Origin: Herbaspirillum frisingense GSF30
GTDB lineage: Bacteria; Pseudomonadota; Gammaproteobacteria; Burkholderiales; Burkholderiaceae_D
Direction of reading: 5' to 3'
Assembly (NCBI RefSeq): GCF_000300975.2
Contig: NZ_AEEC02000015.1
Span: forward strand, 56,885 to 120,884
DNA length: 64,000 nucleotides
The position numbers and the translations under genes were made by a program. Positions 20,352 through 29,088 of this stretch are shown piece after piece (the stretch's first letter is position 1; the number at the start of each line of letters is the position of its first letter). The notes beneath the pieces were generated by a model. The model was not told where the DNA came from. It saw only the letters and a program-made list of their open reading frames with translations, and did no database searches.

Positions 20352-20749
20352 CCGGTTTCTGGCAAACATCGTTCCCGGTTCGTGACCGGGTTCGCATGAT
20401 CGCCGGTCGTGTAGCACCGGCGCCCGCCCCGCCAGGGAAAGCGGATCGGGCGCGGATGCCGGAGATGCAAATTGGCAATGCAACAAGCTGACGAACTGAC
20501 AAGTCGGCGCAATCAGAACTGAAAAAAATAGAAGACTGGCGTCGCAACCGCAGGCATTCGAAGACGGGACGACGCACTGGGTGAAGCCGGACCAAGGTCC
20601 GGTGCAGCAGAGGCTGGGCAGGAAAGGGCAGGGGACACGCACCAGGTTTTTCGACACGCACCGCGCATGCGGGCTGCGCCATTGGCGCAGGTCTTTCCAT
20701 CCCCCAACGCTTCCGTCCGGCCTCCGATGAACACATTGGAGGAGACGTC
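20340..20749. other. 410-base gap between polA and the chemoreceptor gene
   Basis: No gene is supported. A short hairpin CCCGGT-tcgtg-ACCGGG (20374-20390) shortly after polA may be a weak terminator, but it lacks a T-run. The 3' end holds a strong ribosome site (GGAGGAGACGTC) just before the ATG at 20750. I looked for a flagellar sigma-28 promoter (TAAA...GCCGATAA) and did not find one. The receptor's promoter is not identified. Confidence 0.4.
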
Positions 20750-22432
20750 ATGAAGTCAGCAATGAAAGTGGGCACGCGCCTGGGACTCGGGTTTGCGTGG
20801 GTAGTGCTGTTGCTGGTGCTGGTGACCGGTTTCGGCATCTTCAACATGCACCAGGTGCAGGGGCGCTTCACCCACGTGGTCGAGGTCAAGAACCCCGAGA
20901 GCACGCTGGTCAAGGACATGCTGGAGACCGTGGGCGAACGTTCCATCTCGCTGCGCAACCTGATGCTGCCGGCCGCTCCCGAGGATGTGGATATCGAGGC
21001 GCAGTACATCGAGGCGCAGACGCTGAAGTACAAGATGGCCGCGCAGAAGCTGCAGCAGCTCTTCACTGATTCGGCCGACACCACCGAGGAAGAAAAGGCC
21101 GCCCTGCCCAAGATCGCCGCCCAGGCCGCCAATGCCGAAAAGCTCATCAGCGAAGCCGTGGAGTTCGGCAAGCGTCGTGAGGCCTACGAGCTGGCGCAAT
21201 TCCTGAAGGAACAATACCTGCCGGTGCAGAAGTCCTGGCAGGTTGAACTGAAGGCGCTGGCCGCGCTGGAAGACCGGCTCAACAAGGAAGCCGCCGAGGC
21301 CAGCGCCACTGCCTATGCACGTGCGCGCCTGCTGATGCTGGTCATCAGCGCCATCGGCGTGGTCACCGCCATCCTGGCGGCACTCTGGCTGACCCGCCAG
21401 ATCCTGCGCAAGCTGGGCGGTGAGCCGGACTACGCAGTGCAGATCGCTGGCCAGATTGCCGAAGGCGACCTGGCCGTGGTCATCGATACCCGCCCCGGCG
21501 ACAACGACAGCCTGCTGGCCGCCATGCGTATCATGCGCGACAAGCTGGCCGCCATCGTCACCGAAGTACGTAGGGGTTCGGAAACCATCACCACCGCCTC
21601 CACCGAAATCGCCCGCGGCAACCTCGACCTGTCGGGCCGTACCGAGCAGCAGGCCGGCGCCCTCGAAGAAACCGCTTCCTCGATGGAACAGCTCAATTCC
21701 ACCGTCAAGCAGAATGCCGAGAACGCCCACCAGGCCAACGACCTGGCGCTGGCTGCCTCCGACGTCGCGGTGCAGGGTGGCAGCATCGTCTCGCAGGTGG
21801 TGGAGACGATGCAGTCCATCAATGCCTCTTCGCAGAAGGTGGCCGATATCGTCAGCGTGATCGATGGCATCGCCTTCCAGACCAACATCCTGGCACTGAA
21901 TGCAGCGGTCGAAGCGGCCCGCGCCGGCGAGCAGGGGCGCGGTTTTGCGGTGGTGGCTTCCGAGGTGCGCTCGCTGGCCCAGCGCTCGGCCTCGGCGGCC
22001 AAGGAAATCAAGGTGCTCATCGGCGACTCCGTGGGCAAGGTCGAGAACGGCAGCAAGCTGGTGGAACAGGCCGGCAGCACCATGACCGACATCGTCACCA
22101 GCATCCGCCGCGTGACCGACGTGATGACCGAGATCACCCACGCCAACCGCGAACAGAGCAGCGGCATCGAACAGGTCAACGAGGCGATCATCCAGATCGA
22201 CGACATGACGCAGCAGAATGCGGCGCTGGTCGAGCAGGCGGCTGCGGCGGCCCGTTCGCTGCAGGAACAGGCGGCCGGCCTGCAACAGCTGGTCAGCGTG
22301 TTCCGTGTCGATGCTGCCCAGGCGAGGGTGGCGTCATCCTATGCGGCGCCGAGTGCCGAGCGTGTCATCGATGTCACGCCGGGCGCGCCGGAATTGCCGG
22401 CCGGTGGCCAGGTGCTGGCGGTGCAGGGCTGA
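20750..22432 (+). CDS. Methyl-accepting chemotaxis protein with periplasmic four-helix-bundle sensor
   Basis: A 560-residue transmembrane receptor. TM1 is at about residues 12-32 ([15 protein letters not shown]). The helical periplasmic sensor at about 33-190 is of the 4HB_MCP type, and TM2 ([20 protein letters not shown]) is near 190-212. A HAMP domain follows, then the cytoplasmic signalling bundle with the tip [24 protein letters not shown]. No C-terminal NWETF-type CheR/CheB docking pentapeptide is present (it ends GGQVLAVQG). The ligand is unknown. It is a single-gene unit with a strong ribosome site and a clear terminator at 22525. Confidence 0.93.
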   Translation: MKSAMKVGTRLGLGFAWVVLLLVLVTGFGIFNMHQVQGRFTHVVEVKNPESTLVKDMLETVGERSISLRNLMLPAAPEDVDIEAQYIEAQTLKYKMAAQKLQQLFTDSADTTEEEKAALPKIAAQAANAEKLISEAVEFGKRREAYELAQFLKEQYLPVQKSWQVELKALAALEDRLNKEAAEASATAYARARLLMLVISAIGVVTAILAALWLTRQILRKLGGEPDYAVQIAGQIAEGDLAVVIDTRPGDNDSLLAAMRIMRDKLAAIVTEVRRGSETITTASTEIARGNLDLSGRTEQQAGALEETASSMEQLNSTVKQNAENAHQANDLALAASDVAVQGGSIVSQVVETMQSINASSQKVADIVSVIDGIAFQTNILALNAAVEAARAGEQGRGFAVVASEVRSLAQRSASAAKEIKVLIGDSVGKVENGSKLVEQAGSTMTDIVTSIRRVTDVMTEITHANREQSSGIEQVNEAIIQIDDMTQQNAALVEQAAAAARSLQEQAAGLQQLVSVFRVDAAQARVASSYAAPSAERVIDVTPGAPELPAGGQVLAVQG

Positions 22433-22524
22433 GGACGGCCCATAGGACGGGAACAACGCCTGCGCCGGTTTGCGGTTAGACTCCGGCTTGGGTGAAGTCG
22501 GAGCGCATCCGTGAGGATGCCGGC

Positions 22525-22550
22525 AAGCGGCCTGCAAGGGCCGCTTTTTT
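22525..22550 (+). terminator. Rho-independent terminator after the chemoreceptor gene
   Basis: AAGCGGCC (22525-22532) pairs with GGCCGCTT (22539-22546) around a 6-base loop and runs into six T's (22545-22550). This is the classic layout. It lies about 95 bases after the receptor stop and 100 bases before the next gene. Confidence 0.8.
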
Positions 22551-22649
22551 CTGGATCTGGATATTCCGGATGAGGCCAGGAAATCCGCGATCCTTCCCCG
22601 CATCACGTCCACCACAACGAGGCCACGTGCCACCAAGATGGAGAACCCG

Positions 22650-23534
22650 ATGAACGACCTTCGCAATGACTTCGACAGCCTGCTGGGACAGAGCACCCTG
22701 TCCGGCAGCGCCGACCGCCGTACCTTCCTGAAGACTGCCCTGGGCACCGGCTTTGCCGCCGCCGTGCTGCCGGTCTGCGCGCAGACCATGATCAAGACCG
22801 ACACCAGCGGCCTGACCGCCGGCGAGGTCGCCATCGACGTCAACGGCCAGCGCGTGCCGGCCTATCGCGCCCAGCCCGAGGGCAAGACCGGGCTGCCGGT
22901 CATCATCGTGGTGTCGGAAATCTTCGGGGTGCACGAGCACATCGCCGATATCGCCCGCCGCTTCGCCAAGCTGGGCTATCTGGCCATCGCACCGGACTTC
23001 TTCGTGCGCCAGGGCAATCCCATGGCCTATACCTCCATTGCCGAGCTGCAGAAGGACATCATTTCCAAGGTGCCGGATGCCCAGGTGATGGGCGACATCG
23101 ATGCCTACGTGAAGTGGGCCGGCGAAAATGGCGGCGATACCAGCCGTCTGGGCATCAACGGCTTCTGCTGGGGTGGCCGCATCGTCTGGCTCTACAGCGC
23201 CCACAATCCCAAGGTCAAGGCCGGTGCCGCCTGGTATGGCCGTCTGGTGGGCGAGAAGACCGCGCTGTTCCCGCAGCAGCCGATCGATATCGCAGCTACG
23301 CTGAAGACGCCAGTCATTGGCCTCTATGGCGGCAAGGATCAGGGCATCCCGGTCTCTACCGTGGAACAGATGAAGGAAGCCCTGCAGAAGGCTGGCAACA
23401 AGTCGGAATTCCATGTCTATGCCAATTCCGGCCACGCCTTCAATGCCGATTACCGCCCCAGCTATGTCGAGGCCGACGCCAAGGACGCCTGGGCCAAGGT
23501 GGTAGCTTTCTTCAAGAGTCACGGCGTGGCGTGA
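22650..23534 (+). CDS. Dienelactone hydrolase-family protein, probably Tat-exported
   Basis: A 294-residue alpha/beta hydrolase of the carboxymethylenebutenolidase type. The Cys-Asp-His triad is visible as GINGFCWGGR (Cys), LYGGKDQGIP (Asp) and ANSGHAFN (His). Residues 22-28 read DRRTFLK followed by a hydrophobic stretch (LGTGFAAAVLPVCA), a twin-arginine signal, so export to the periplasm is likely. The ATG at 22650 is preferred to 22638 because GGAGAA precedes it. No aromatic catabolic genes adjoin it, so the substrate is unknown. It is monocistronic, with terminators before and after it. Confidence 0.9.
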   Translation: MNDLRNDFDSLLGQSTLSGSADRRTFLKTALGTGFAAAVLPVCAQTMIKTDTSGLTAGEVAIDVNGQRVPAYRAQPEGKTGLPVIIVVSEIFGVHEHIADIARRFAKLGYLAIAPDFFVRQGNPMAYTSIAELQKDIISKVPDAQVMGDIDAYVKWAGENGGDTSRLGINGFCWGGRIVWLYSAHNPKVKAGAAWYGRLVGEKTALFPQQPIDIAATLKTPVIGLYGGKDQGIPVSTVEQMKEALQKAGNKSEFHVYANSGHAFNADYRPSYVEADAKDAWAKVVAFFKSHGVA

Positions 23535-23557
23535 CGCGCTGAAGGTCCGGCCTCTTA

Positions 23558-23604
23558 TTGGTGCGCGTCTGATGCAGATCAAGGCATGGCGCACCAAGAT
23601 GTGC
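23558..23604. promoter_or_regulatory. Possible enhancer-binding-protein sites upstream of the sigma-54 promoter
   Basis: TTGGTGCGC (23558-23566) and GCGCACCAA (23589-23597) form an inverted repeat with a 22-base spacer. The second arm runs on into GCAC-N6-GTGC (23591-23604), one base shorter in the centre than the NtrC consensus GCAC-N7-GTGC. The sites lie about 120-170 bases before the predicted start at about 23726, a normal distance for an activator of sigma-54 promoters. NtrC itself is only a candidate. Confidence 0.4.
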
Positions 23605-23618
23605 AGGACGTTTGCGGC

Positions 23619-23643
23619 AAGGGACGGAGTTCCGTCCCTTTTT
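23619..23643 (+). terminator. Rho-independent terminator after the dienelactone hydrolase-family gene
   Basis: AAGGGACGG (23619-23627) pairs with CCGTCCCTT (23632-23640) around AGTT, followed by a T-run through 23643. It lies about 85 bases after the stop and isolates the gene from the sigma-54 operon. Confidence 0.85.
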
Positions 23644-23698
23644 CATTGGTATCCGACAAAACACATGGGTATACCGCGCCGATCCCGGCCTTGCGCCA

Positions 23699-23715
23699 TT
23701 GGCACGCGGTTTGCT
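23699..23715 (+). promoter_or_regulatory. Sigma-54 (RpoN) -24/-12 promoter
   Basis: TTGGCACG-CGGT-TTGCT matches the sigma-54 consensus TTGGCACG-N4-TTGCW throughout, with the required GG and GC dinucleotides at 23701-23702 and 23713-23714 (10 bases between). Transcription should begin near 23726. It faces the seven-gene catabolic operon beginning at 23932. Sigma-54 control needs an ATP-dependent activator and often signals nitrogen limitation. Confidence 0.8.
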
Positions 23716-23725
23716 ATGACAAGGA

Positions 23726-23931
23726 TTGAGTAGAAGCGGCTAGCGGTCGGTAGAACGGACACTTACCTTCCTGCGGGGCATTGCTCGTGATGCCATCGGA
23801 ACCCCCGATGGTCCCCATCTTTTGATAGGACACGAGACCATGCACGATGCCCGCGCGCTTTTCTCTTTCTCATTTTCTCTACGCTCTTCCCGGCCACGCT
23901 CAGGATCGCCCGCCTCTCTGCGAGGTGCGCG
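23726..23931 (+). other. About 206-base leader of the sigma-54 operon with a small hairpin
   Basis: No gene is recognised. CCATCGG (23793-23799) and CCGATGG (23805-23811) form a perfect 7-base-pair hairpin. A long pyrimidine-rich tract (about 23849-23890) follows, then the ribosome site GAGG just before the ATG at 23932. The hairpin and CU-rich tract could be targets for post-transcriptional control, but no known riboswitch class is recognisable. Confidence 0.35.
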
Positions 23932-24957
23932 ATGAATGCCGTCGCTGAACGCTTCAATCGCGTTGCCCCGGCCGATCCCCCAACCGTGCTGCACCTGCGG
24001 GTGAAGGCCATACGCCCGGCGGCTGCCGATATCCGCCTGTTCGAACTGAGCTCTGCAGATGGCGCCCCATTGCCGCCATGGAGCGCGGGCGCGCACCTGC
24101 GCCTGCAACTGGGGGAGGGGCTGGAGCGCTGCTATTCGCTGTGCAATACGCCGCAACAGCGCGACTGTTATGTGATCGCCGTCAAGAGGGAGGCCGCCTC
24201 ACGCGGCGGCTCGGCCTTCTTGCACCACCAGGTGGAAGAGGGCGACCTGCTCACTGCAGCGGCACCCGTCAATGCCTTTCCTCTGGTGGTTGATGAACGT
24301 CCTCCGCTGCTCCTGGCCGCCGGTATCGGTATCACACCGCTCCATGCGATGGTCGCCGACATGGCCGCGCGCGGTGTACGCCATCGTCTGCATTATTTTG
24401 CACGCGGCCTGGCGCACGCGGCCTTCTTCCATGAGCTGGCGGCCTGCTCGCAGGGCATGTCCCTGCATCTGGGGCTGGATGGCGCCGAGACCGGACGCGC
24501 CATTGCCGCTGCGCTGGCCGGCGTGCCGTGCTCTTCCCCGCTTTATGTATGCGGTCCCGCGCCCTTCATCGAGGCGGCGCGTGACCATGCGCGCCAGGCC
24601 GGCTGGCGCGAGGACGATATCCATTTCGAATGGTTCGCCGCGCCCACCGGCGCAAGCCATGCCGTCATCCATGCCTCTGACCAGGACCACCATGTCTTCG
24701 AACTGGTCTTGCAGCGCTCGGGCGTGAGCTGCACGGTGTCGCCCGGCCAGAGCATCGTGGCCGCCGCCGCCGGAGCTGGCGTGGTGATCGGCACCTCCTG
24801 CGGCGAGGGATTCTGCGGCAGTTGCGAAAGCACCGTGCTGGAAGGCCTGCCCCTGCATCGGGACAGCGTGCTCTCGGCCGCCGAGCGCGCCAGTGGTCGC
24901 ACGCTGATGCCCTGCGTCTCGCGCTGTGCAGGAACGCGATTGGTACTGGATCTGTGA
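23932..24957 (+). CDS. PDR/VanB-type ferredoxin-NADP reductase with C-terminal [2Fe-2S] ferredoxin domain
   Basis: A 341-residue oxygenase reductase. The N-terminal FMN/FAD barrel has the flavin motif RCYSLCNTP. The middle NAD(P)H domain has LLLAAGIGITPLHAMVADM and ends near YVCGPAPFIEAA. The C-terminal plant-type ferredoxin binds one [2Fe-2S] cluster through CGEGFCGSC plus a distant cysteine (MPCVS). It passes electrons from NAD(P)H to a Rieske oxygenase, almost certainly the one at 27182-28213 in the same operon. It is the first gene after the sigma-54 promoter. Confidence 0.92.
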   Translation: MNAVAERFNRVAPADPPTVLHLRVKAIRPAAADIRLFELSSADGAPLPPWSAGAHLRLQLGEGLERCYSLCNTPQQRDCYVIAVKREAASRGGSAFLHHQVEEGDLLTAAAPVNAFPLVVDERPPLLLAAGIGITPLHAMVADMAARGVRHRLHYFARGLAHAAFFHELAACSQGMSLHLGLDGAETGRAIAAALAGVPCSSPLYVCGPAPFIEAARDHARQAGWREDDIHFEWFAAPTGASHAVIHASDQDHHVFELVLQRSGVSCTVSPGQSIVAAAAGAGVVIGTSCGEGFCGSCESTVLEGLPLHRDSVLSAAERASGRTLMPCVSRCAGTRLVLDL

Positions 24958-25004
24958 TGTTCCGATTTGTCTGTGCAAGTTCAACCCACCTGGAGAGGAA
25001 GGCT

Positions 25005-26009
25005 ATGAAGAAGCAAGCGATGCAGAAGCGGACTTTCATGCGGCGTGTGGCCGCACTATGGCTGGGCGCGGCAGCCCTGCAGATGGCCGGCCTGGCCCAT
25101 GCCGAGGACAAGGTCACCCTGCTGTCGAACTGGTATGCGCAGGCCGAGCATGGCGGCTTCTACCAGGCCGTGGCCAAGGGCATCTACAAGAAGTACGGCA
25201 TGGATGTCACCATCAAGATGGGTGGCCCGCAGGTCAACAACATGCAGATCCTGGTGGCGGGGCAGGCCGACTTCAGCATGGGGTATGACTTCACGGTACT
25301 CAAGGGGATAGAGCAGGGCTTGCCGCTGGTGACGGTGGGTACGTCCTTCCAGTCCGACCTGCAGGGCATGATGACGCATGATGATGTCACCAGCCTGGCC
25401 GGGCTGAAGAACAAGACCATTCTGGTGGCGGGCTCCGGCCAGTCGAGCTGGTGGCCGTGGCTCAAGTCCAAGTATGGCTATACCGATGCGCAGTCCAAGG
25501 CCTACACCTTCAACCTGCAGCCTTTCTTCGCCGATCCCAACATCGCGCAGCAGGCCTATCCTTCCTCCGAACTGTTCCAGGCCGACAAGGCCGGCGTGAA
25601 GAGCAAGTTCTTCCTCTTTGCCAGCGAGGGCTATCCGCCGTATGGCACCACCATCGTGACGCTGCAAAAGACCGTGGCCAGCAAGCCCGACCTGGTGCAG
25701 CGCTTCGTCAAGGCGACCGCGGAAGGCTGGAAGAGCTACCTGGAAGACCCGGCCCCGGCCAATGCCCTCATCAAGGCCGACAACAAGAACATGGACGACG
25801 AGCAACTGGCCTATGCCCTGGGCAAGCTCAAGGAGCTCAAGGTGGTCACGGGTGGCGATGCGGCACGGTTGGGCATCGGCGTGATGACCGATGAACGCTG
25901 GAAGCAGACCTATGACGTCATGGTCGCTACCGGCCTGCTCAAGGCGGGTACGGATTATCACAAGGCCTACACCACCCAGTTCGTCAAGGACATGAAGGTC
26001 ATGCCCTGA
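25005..26009 (+). CDS. NMT1/THI5-like ABC transporter substrate-binding protein
   Basis: A 334-residue periplasmic binding protein of the SsuA/TauA/NMT1 class. The signal peptide has a KKQAMQKRTFMRR charged head, a hydrophobic core and cleavage near GLAHA. The mature start KVTLLSNWYAQAEHGGFYQAVAKGIYKKYGMDVTIKMGGP is typical. A strong ribosome site (GGAGAGGAAGG) precedes the ATG. It works with the ATPase at 28231 and the permease at 29072. Relatives bind pyrimidines, riboflavin precursors, sulfonates or nitrate. Here the operon's deaminase and oxygenases suggest a nitrogen heterocycle (inference). Confidence 0.9.
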   Translation: MKKQAMQKRTFMRRVAALWLGAAALQMAGLAHAEDKVTLLSNWYAQAEHGGFYQAVAKGIYKKYGMDVTIKMGGPQVNNMQILVAGQADFSMGYDFTVLKGIEQGLPLVTVGTSFQSDLQGMMTHDDVTSLAGLKNKTILVAGSGQSSWWPWLKSKYGYTDAQSKAYTFNLQPFFADPNIAQQAYPSSELFQADKAGVKSKFFLFASEGYPPYGTTIVTLQKTVASKPDLVQRFVKATAEGWKSYLEDPAPANALIKADNKNMDDEQLAYALGKLKELKVVTGGDAARLGIGVMTDERWKQTYDVMVATGLLKAGTDYHKAYTTQFVKDMKVMP

Positions 26010-26069
26010 TCCCGTTGGGCGCCGCTGCGTGAGTGCGGCGGCGCGGTCCACCTTGCGCGTGAGGACGCC

Positions 26070-27056
26070 ATGATTCCCTACACAGCACCGATGACAGCAC
26101 GCCGCATCCCGGTGATCGATTTTGCCGATGCGTTTTCCCCCGAGCGAAGCCGGCGCGAAGCGCTGGCCTGGGAAATCCACAAGATTTCGCGTGACGTGGG
26201 TTTCTTCTACATCGTCAACCACGGTGTCCCGCAGTCACTGGTGGAAGGCCAGTTCGACTGGGCGCGCCGATTCTTTGCGCTGCCGGCGGCCAGCAAGGCG
26301 GCCATCGACATGCGCGGTTCGCCGTCCGGCTACGGCTATGAACGCATGGGGGCGCAGGCCCTTGATGAAGGTTCGCCGGCGGACCTGAAGGAGGGCTTCC
26401 AGTTCGGCTTCGACATTGCCCATGATCATGCCTACGTGCAGCGCGGACTCTTGCGCTATGGCCACCACCGCTGGCCGCAGGACCTACCCGGATTCGAAGC
26501 CCATTCGCGGCGCTATTACGAAGCCGTGCGCGCGCTCTCGCATCGTCTGCTCAGCGTGATCGCGCTGTCGCTGGAGATGCCGGAGGATTTCTTCGAGCCG
26601 GTGCTGGAAACGCCCATCGCCACCCAACGAATGCTGCACTACCCGCCGCAACCGGACGGTGCGCGCAACAACCAGATCGGCGCCGGTGCGCATACCGACT
26701 GGGGCCTGGTCACCATCCTCGCGCAGGATGCCATCGGTGGACTGGAGGTCTGCAACGCAGAGGGCCAGTGGGTGAGCGCACCGCCCATCAAGGACAGTTT
26801 CGTGGTCAACATCGGTGACCTGCTGCAGCGCTGGAGCAATGACCTCTATCACAGCAATCCACATCGCGTGCTCAATGCCGGCACGGTACCGCGTTATTCG
26901 CTGCCTTTTTTCCAGGATGGCGACCAGGCGGCCGTGGTGGCCTGCCTGCCGACCTGCTGCAGCGCCGACCGCCCACCGCGTTATGCGCCTTGCACCATTG
27001 GCGAGTACCTGGACATGAAGGTGAGGCAGACCTTCGGGGCGGTGGCGGTGGACTGA
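26070..27056 (+). CDS. Isopenicillin N synthase-family 2-oxoglutarate/Fe(II)-dependent dioxygenase
   Basis: A 328-residue soluble oxygenase. The iron triad is visible as H-x-D in GAHTDWG and the distal His in HSNPHRVLN. The 2-oxoglutarate-binding arginine lies in RYSLPFF (R-x-S). The N-terminus RIPVIDFADAF and VGFFYIVNHGVP are family hallmarks. GAGGA precedes the ATG at 26070. Bacterial relatives hydroxylate small metabolites such as thymine-type bases. In this operon it may carry out a second oxidation after the Rieske enzyme. The substrate is unknown. Confidence 0.9.
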   Translation: MIPYTAPMTARRIPVIDFADAFSPERSRREALAWEIHKISRDVGFFYIVNHGVPQSLVEGQFDWARRFFALPAASKAAIDMRGSPSGYGYERMGAQALDEGSPADLKEGFQFGFDIAHDHAYVQRGLLRYGHHRWPQDLPGFEAHSRRYYEAVRALSHRLLSVIALSLEMPEDFFEPVLETPIATQRMLHYPPQPDGARNNQIGAGAHTDWGLVTILAQDAIGGLEVCNAEGQWVSAPPIKDSFVVNIGDLLQRWSNDLYHSNPHRVLNAGTVPRYSLPFFQDGDQAAVVACLPTCCSADRPPRYAPCTIGEYLDMKVRQTFGAVAVD

Positions 27057-27181
27057 GTCACCGCAGCCAGCAAGTCCGAATTTTCGAATGTCAGATTTTC
27101 CGGCGAAGGCGACCGTGTTGGCACGCCGGCCGGACCACTGCGGATCCCCAGGTCCGCAGTCCAAGCAGAAGGAGCAGCATC

Positions 27182-28213
27182 ATGCTGGTAACTCAACAAA
27201 AAGTCTTGCGCAGGTTCTGGTACGCGCTCATGCCCATCTCGCAGCTCAAGGACGGTCCGCAGCCCTTTACGCTGCTGGGCGAGAAGCTGGTGGTATGGCT
27301 CAGGGAAGATGGTACGCCGGCCGCCTTGCAGGACCGCTGCTGCCATCGCACGGCGCGGCTGTCCAAGGGCTTCGTGGAAAACGGCAATATCGTCTGCGGC
27401 TACCATGGCTGGACCTTCAACGGCGAGGGCGCCTGCGTGCGCGTGCCGCAGAGCGTGGACGGCAGCGTACCGTCGGGTGCCTGCGTGAAGTCCTATCACT
27501 GCAAGGAGCGCTACGGTTATGTCTGGGTGGCGCTGGAAGATCCGCTGCGTGACATCCCCGATTTTCCCGAGGATGGTGCGCCGGGATACCGCCGCATCTT
27601 CCAGTTCTACGAACGCTGGGATACCAGCGCGCTGCGCATGATGGAAAACTCCTTCGACAATTCCCATTTCAGCTACGTGCATCGGGCTACCTTCGGCCTG
27701 TACGATCAGCCCAAGCCGGAGAAGTACGAGATCGAGGAAACCGACTACGGCTTCGAGGCCGAGACACGGGTGCCGATCAAGAACGTGCCGGCCAGCCACC
27801 GCGTCACCGGCAGCACGGCTGATACCACCGTGCGCCACATGTTCAACCGCTGGTACCTGCCTTTCGTGCGCCGCTTCGGTTGCACCTATCCGGAGAGCGG
27901 CCGGCATCACATCATCTACAACTGCGCTACGCCCATCGACGATGGCAGCATCATGCTGGCGCAGTGGCTGTACCGCAACGATACCGAGGAGGATTGCTCC
28001 GAGGCCGAGCTGATCGCCTGGGACGCCCCCATCCTGGTGGAAGACCGTGACATCCTGGAAGCCACCGACCCGGACGCCTGCATCGACGTGCGGCGCCGCC
28101 AGGAATTCCACATGGCCTCGGACCGTCCGGGTCTGATCATGCGCCGCATGCTGCTCCAGTTGCTGGAAGAGCATGGCGAATCCGAAGTCTTCCGCATCCA
28201 TCCCGCTGCATGA
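27182..28213 (+). CDS. Rieske-type aromatic/heterocycle oxygenase
   Basis: A 343-residue oxygenase subunit. The Rieske [2Fe-2S] ligands are C53-x-H55 and C72-x2-H75 (DRCCHRTARL and VCGYHGWTF). The mononuclear iron site shows D and two His in ENSFDNSHFSYVH. It resembles the single-subunit-type VanA and N-demethylase-like oxygenases more than two-subunit ring dioxygenases; no small-subunit gene is present. Electrons should come from the reductase at 23932. The ATG at 27182 follows AGAAGGAGC. Its stop overlaps a possible upstream start of the ATPase gene. Confidence 0.92.
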   Translation: MLVTQQKVLRRFWYALMPISQLKDGPQPFTLLGEKLVVWLREDGTPAALQDRCCHRTARLSKGFVENGNIVCGYHGWTFNGEGACVRVPQSVDGSVPSGACVKSYHCKERYGYVWVALEDPLRDIPDFPEDGAPGYRRIFQFYERWDTSALRMMENSFDNSHFSYVHRATFGLYDQPKPEKYEIEETDYGFEAETRVPIKNVPASHRVTGSTADTTVRHMFNRWYLPFVRRFGCTYPESGRHHIIYNCATPIDDGSIMLAQWLYRNDTEEDCSEAELIAWDAPILVEDRDILEATDPDACIDVRRRQEFHMASDRPGLIMRRMLLQLLEEHGESEVFRIHPAA

Positions 28214-28230
28214 ACCCGCCAGGAGATTCC

Positions 28231-29088
28231 ATGGACAGAGATGATCACGCCATGTCGCAGGCCGCGGCATGGGAGCAGCAGGGCGAGGCATCCGGCGAGG
28301 CTCCGGTGCTGTCGGCGCAACGGGTGGAGAAGACCTACCGCAACGGCACACGCGCCCTGGACGAAGTGCGGCTCGATATCGGGCGCGGGGAGTTCGTCTC
28401 TTTGCTGGGCCCGTCGGGCTGCGGCAAGAGCACCCTGCTGAAGATGTTCGCCGGGCTGGAGGAGCCGTCGCATGGGCATCTGCGTTGGTGGGGCGGTAAC
28501 CTGGCCACGGTCGGGACGCCGGAGCGCACGCTGGCCATGGTGTTCCAGGAAGCCACGCTCATGCCCTGGGCCACGGTGGAACAGAATGCACGGTTGCCGC
28601 TGGACCTGCGCCACGTGCCACGTGCGCAGGCCGATGCACGGGTGGCGGCCGCCCTGAAGCTGGTGGGCCTGGACAAGTTCCACAAGGTGCTGCCGCGCGA
28701 ATTGTCCGGCGGCATGCAGATGCGTGCCTCGATTGCGCGGGCGCTGGCGACCTCGCCCAATCTGCTGCTGATGGATGAGCCGTTCGGTGCCCTGGATGAA
28801 TTCACTCGCAACAAGCTCGATTCCGACCTGCGCGCTATCTGGAGCCAGCAGGACCTGACGGTGGTCTTCGTGACCCACAGCATCTACGAGGCGGTGTTCC
28901 TGTCTTCGCGGGTGATCGTGATGGCGGCGCGGCCCGGGCGGGTGATCGCCGATGTGGCCATCGATGCGCCAGGGCTGCGTGACGAGGCCTTCCGCATTTC
29001 GGCGCCCTTCATGCAGTATTGCAAGACGCTATCTGATTACTTGACGCTGGCCAACCAGCAGGGAGGCGGTCATGAAGCCCAACACTGA
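28231..29088 (+). CDS. ABC transporter ATP-binding protein (SsuB/TauB-type)
   Basis: A 285-residue ATPase with Walker A GPSGCGKST, Q-loop FQEATLMPW, signature ELSGGMQMRASIARAL, Walker B LLLMDEPFGALDE and the switch histidine in VTHSIYEA. These are features of nitrate/sulfonate/taurine-type importers. The ATG at 28231 has AGGAGA six bases upstream. An in-frame ATG at 28210 overlapping the Rieske stop is an alternative. It overlaps the next permease gene by 17 bases and partners the binding protein at 25005. Confidence 0.93.
   Translation: MDRDDHAMSQAAAWEQQGEASGEAPVLSAQRVEKTYRNGTRALDEVRLDIGRGEFVSLLGPSGCGKSTLLKMFAGLEEPSHGHLRWWGGNLATVGTPERTLAMVFQEATLMPWATVEQNARLPLDLRHVPRAQADARVAAALKLVGLDKFHKVLPRELSGGMQMRASIARALATSPNLLLMDEPFGALDEFTRNKLDSDLRAIWSQQDLTVVFVTHSIYEAVFLSSRVIVMAARPGRVIADVAIDAPGLRDEAFRISAPFMQYCKTLSDYLTLANQQGGGHEAQH

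Noticed and set aside
20340..20749. Sigma-28 flagellar promoter for the chemoreceptor gene
   Set aside because: No TAAA-N15-GCCGATAA-like sequence could be found in the upstream region.
23793..23811. Riboswitch in the sigma-54 operon leader
   Set aside because: Only a single short hairpin is visible, with none of the conserved core of purine, preQ1, guanidine or TPP riboswitches.
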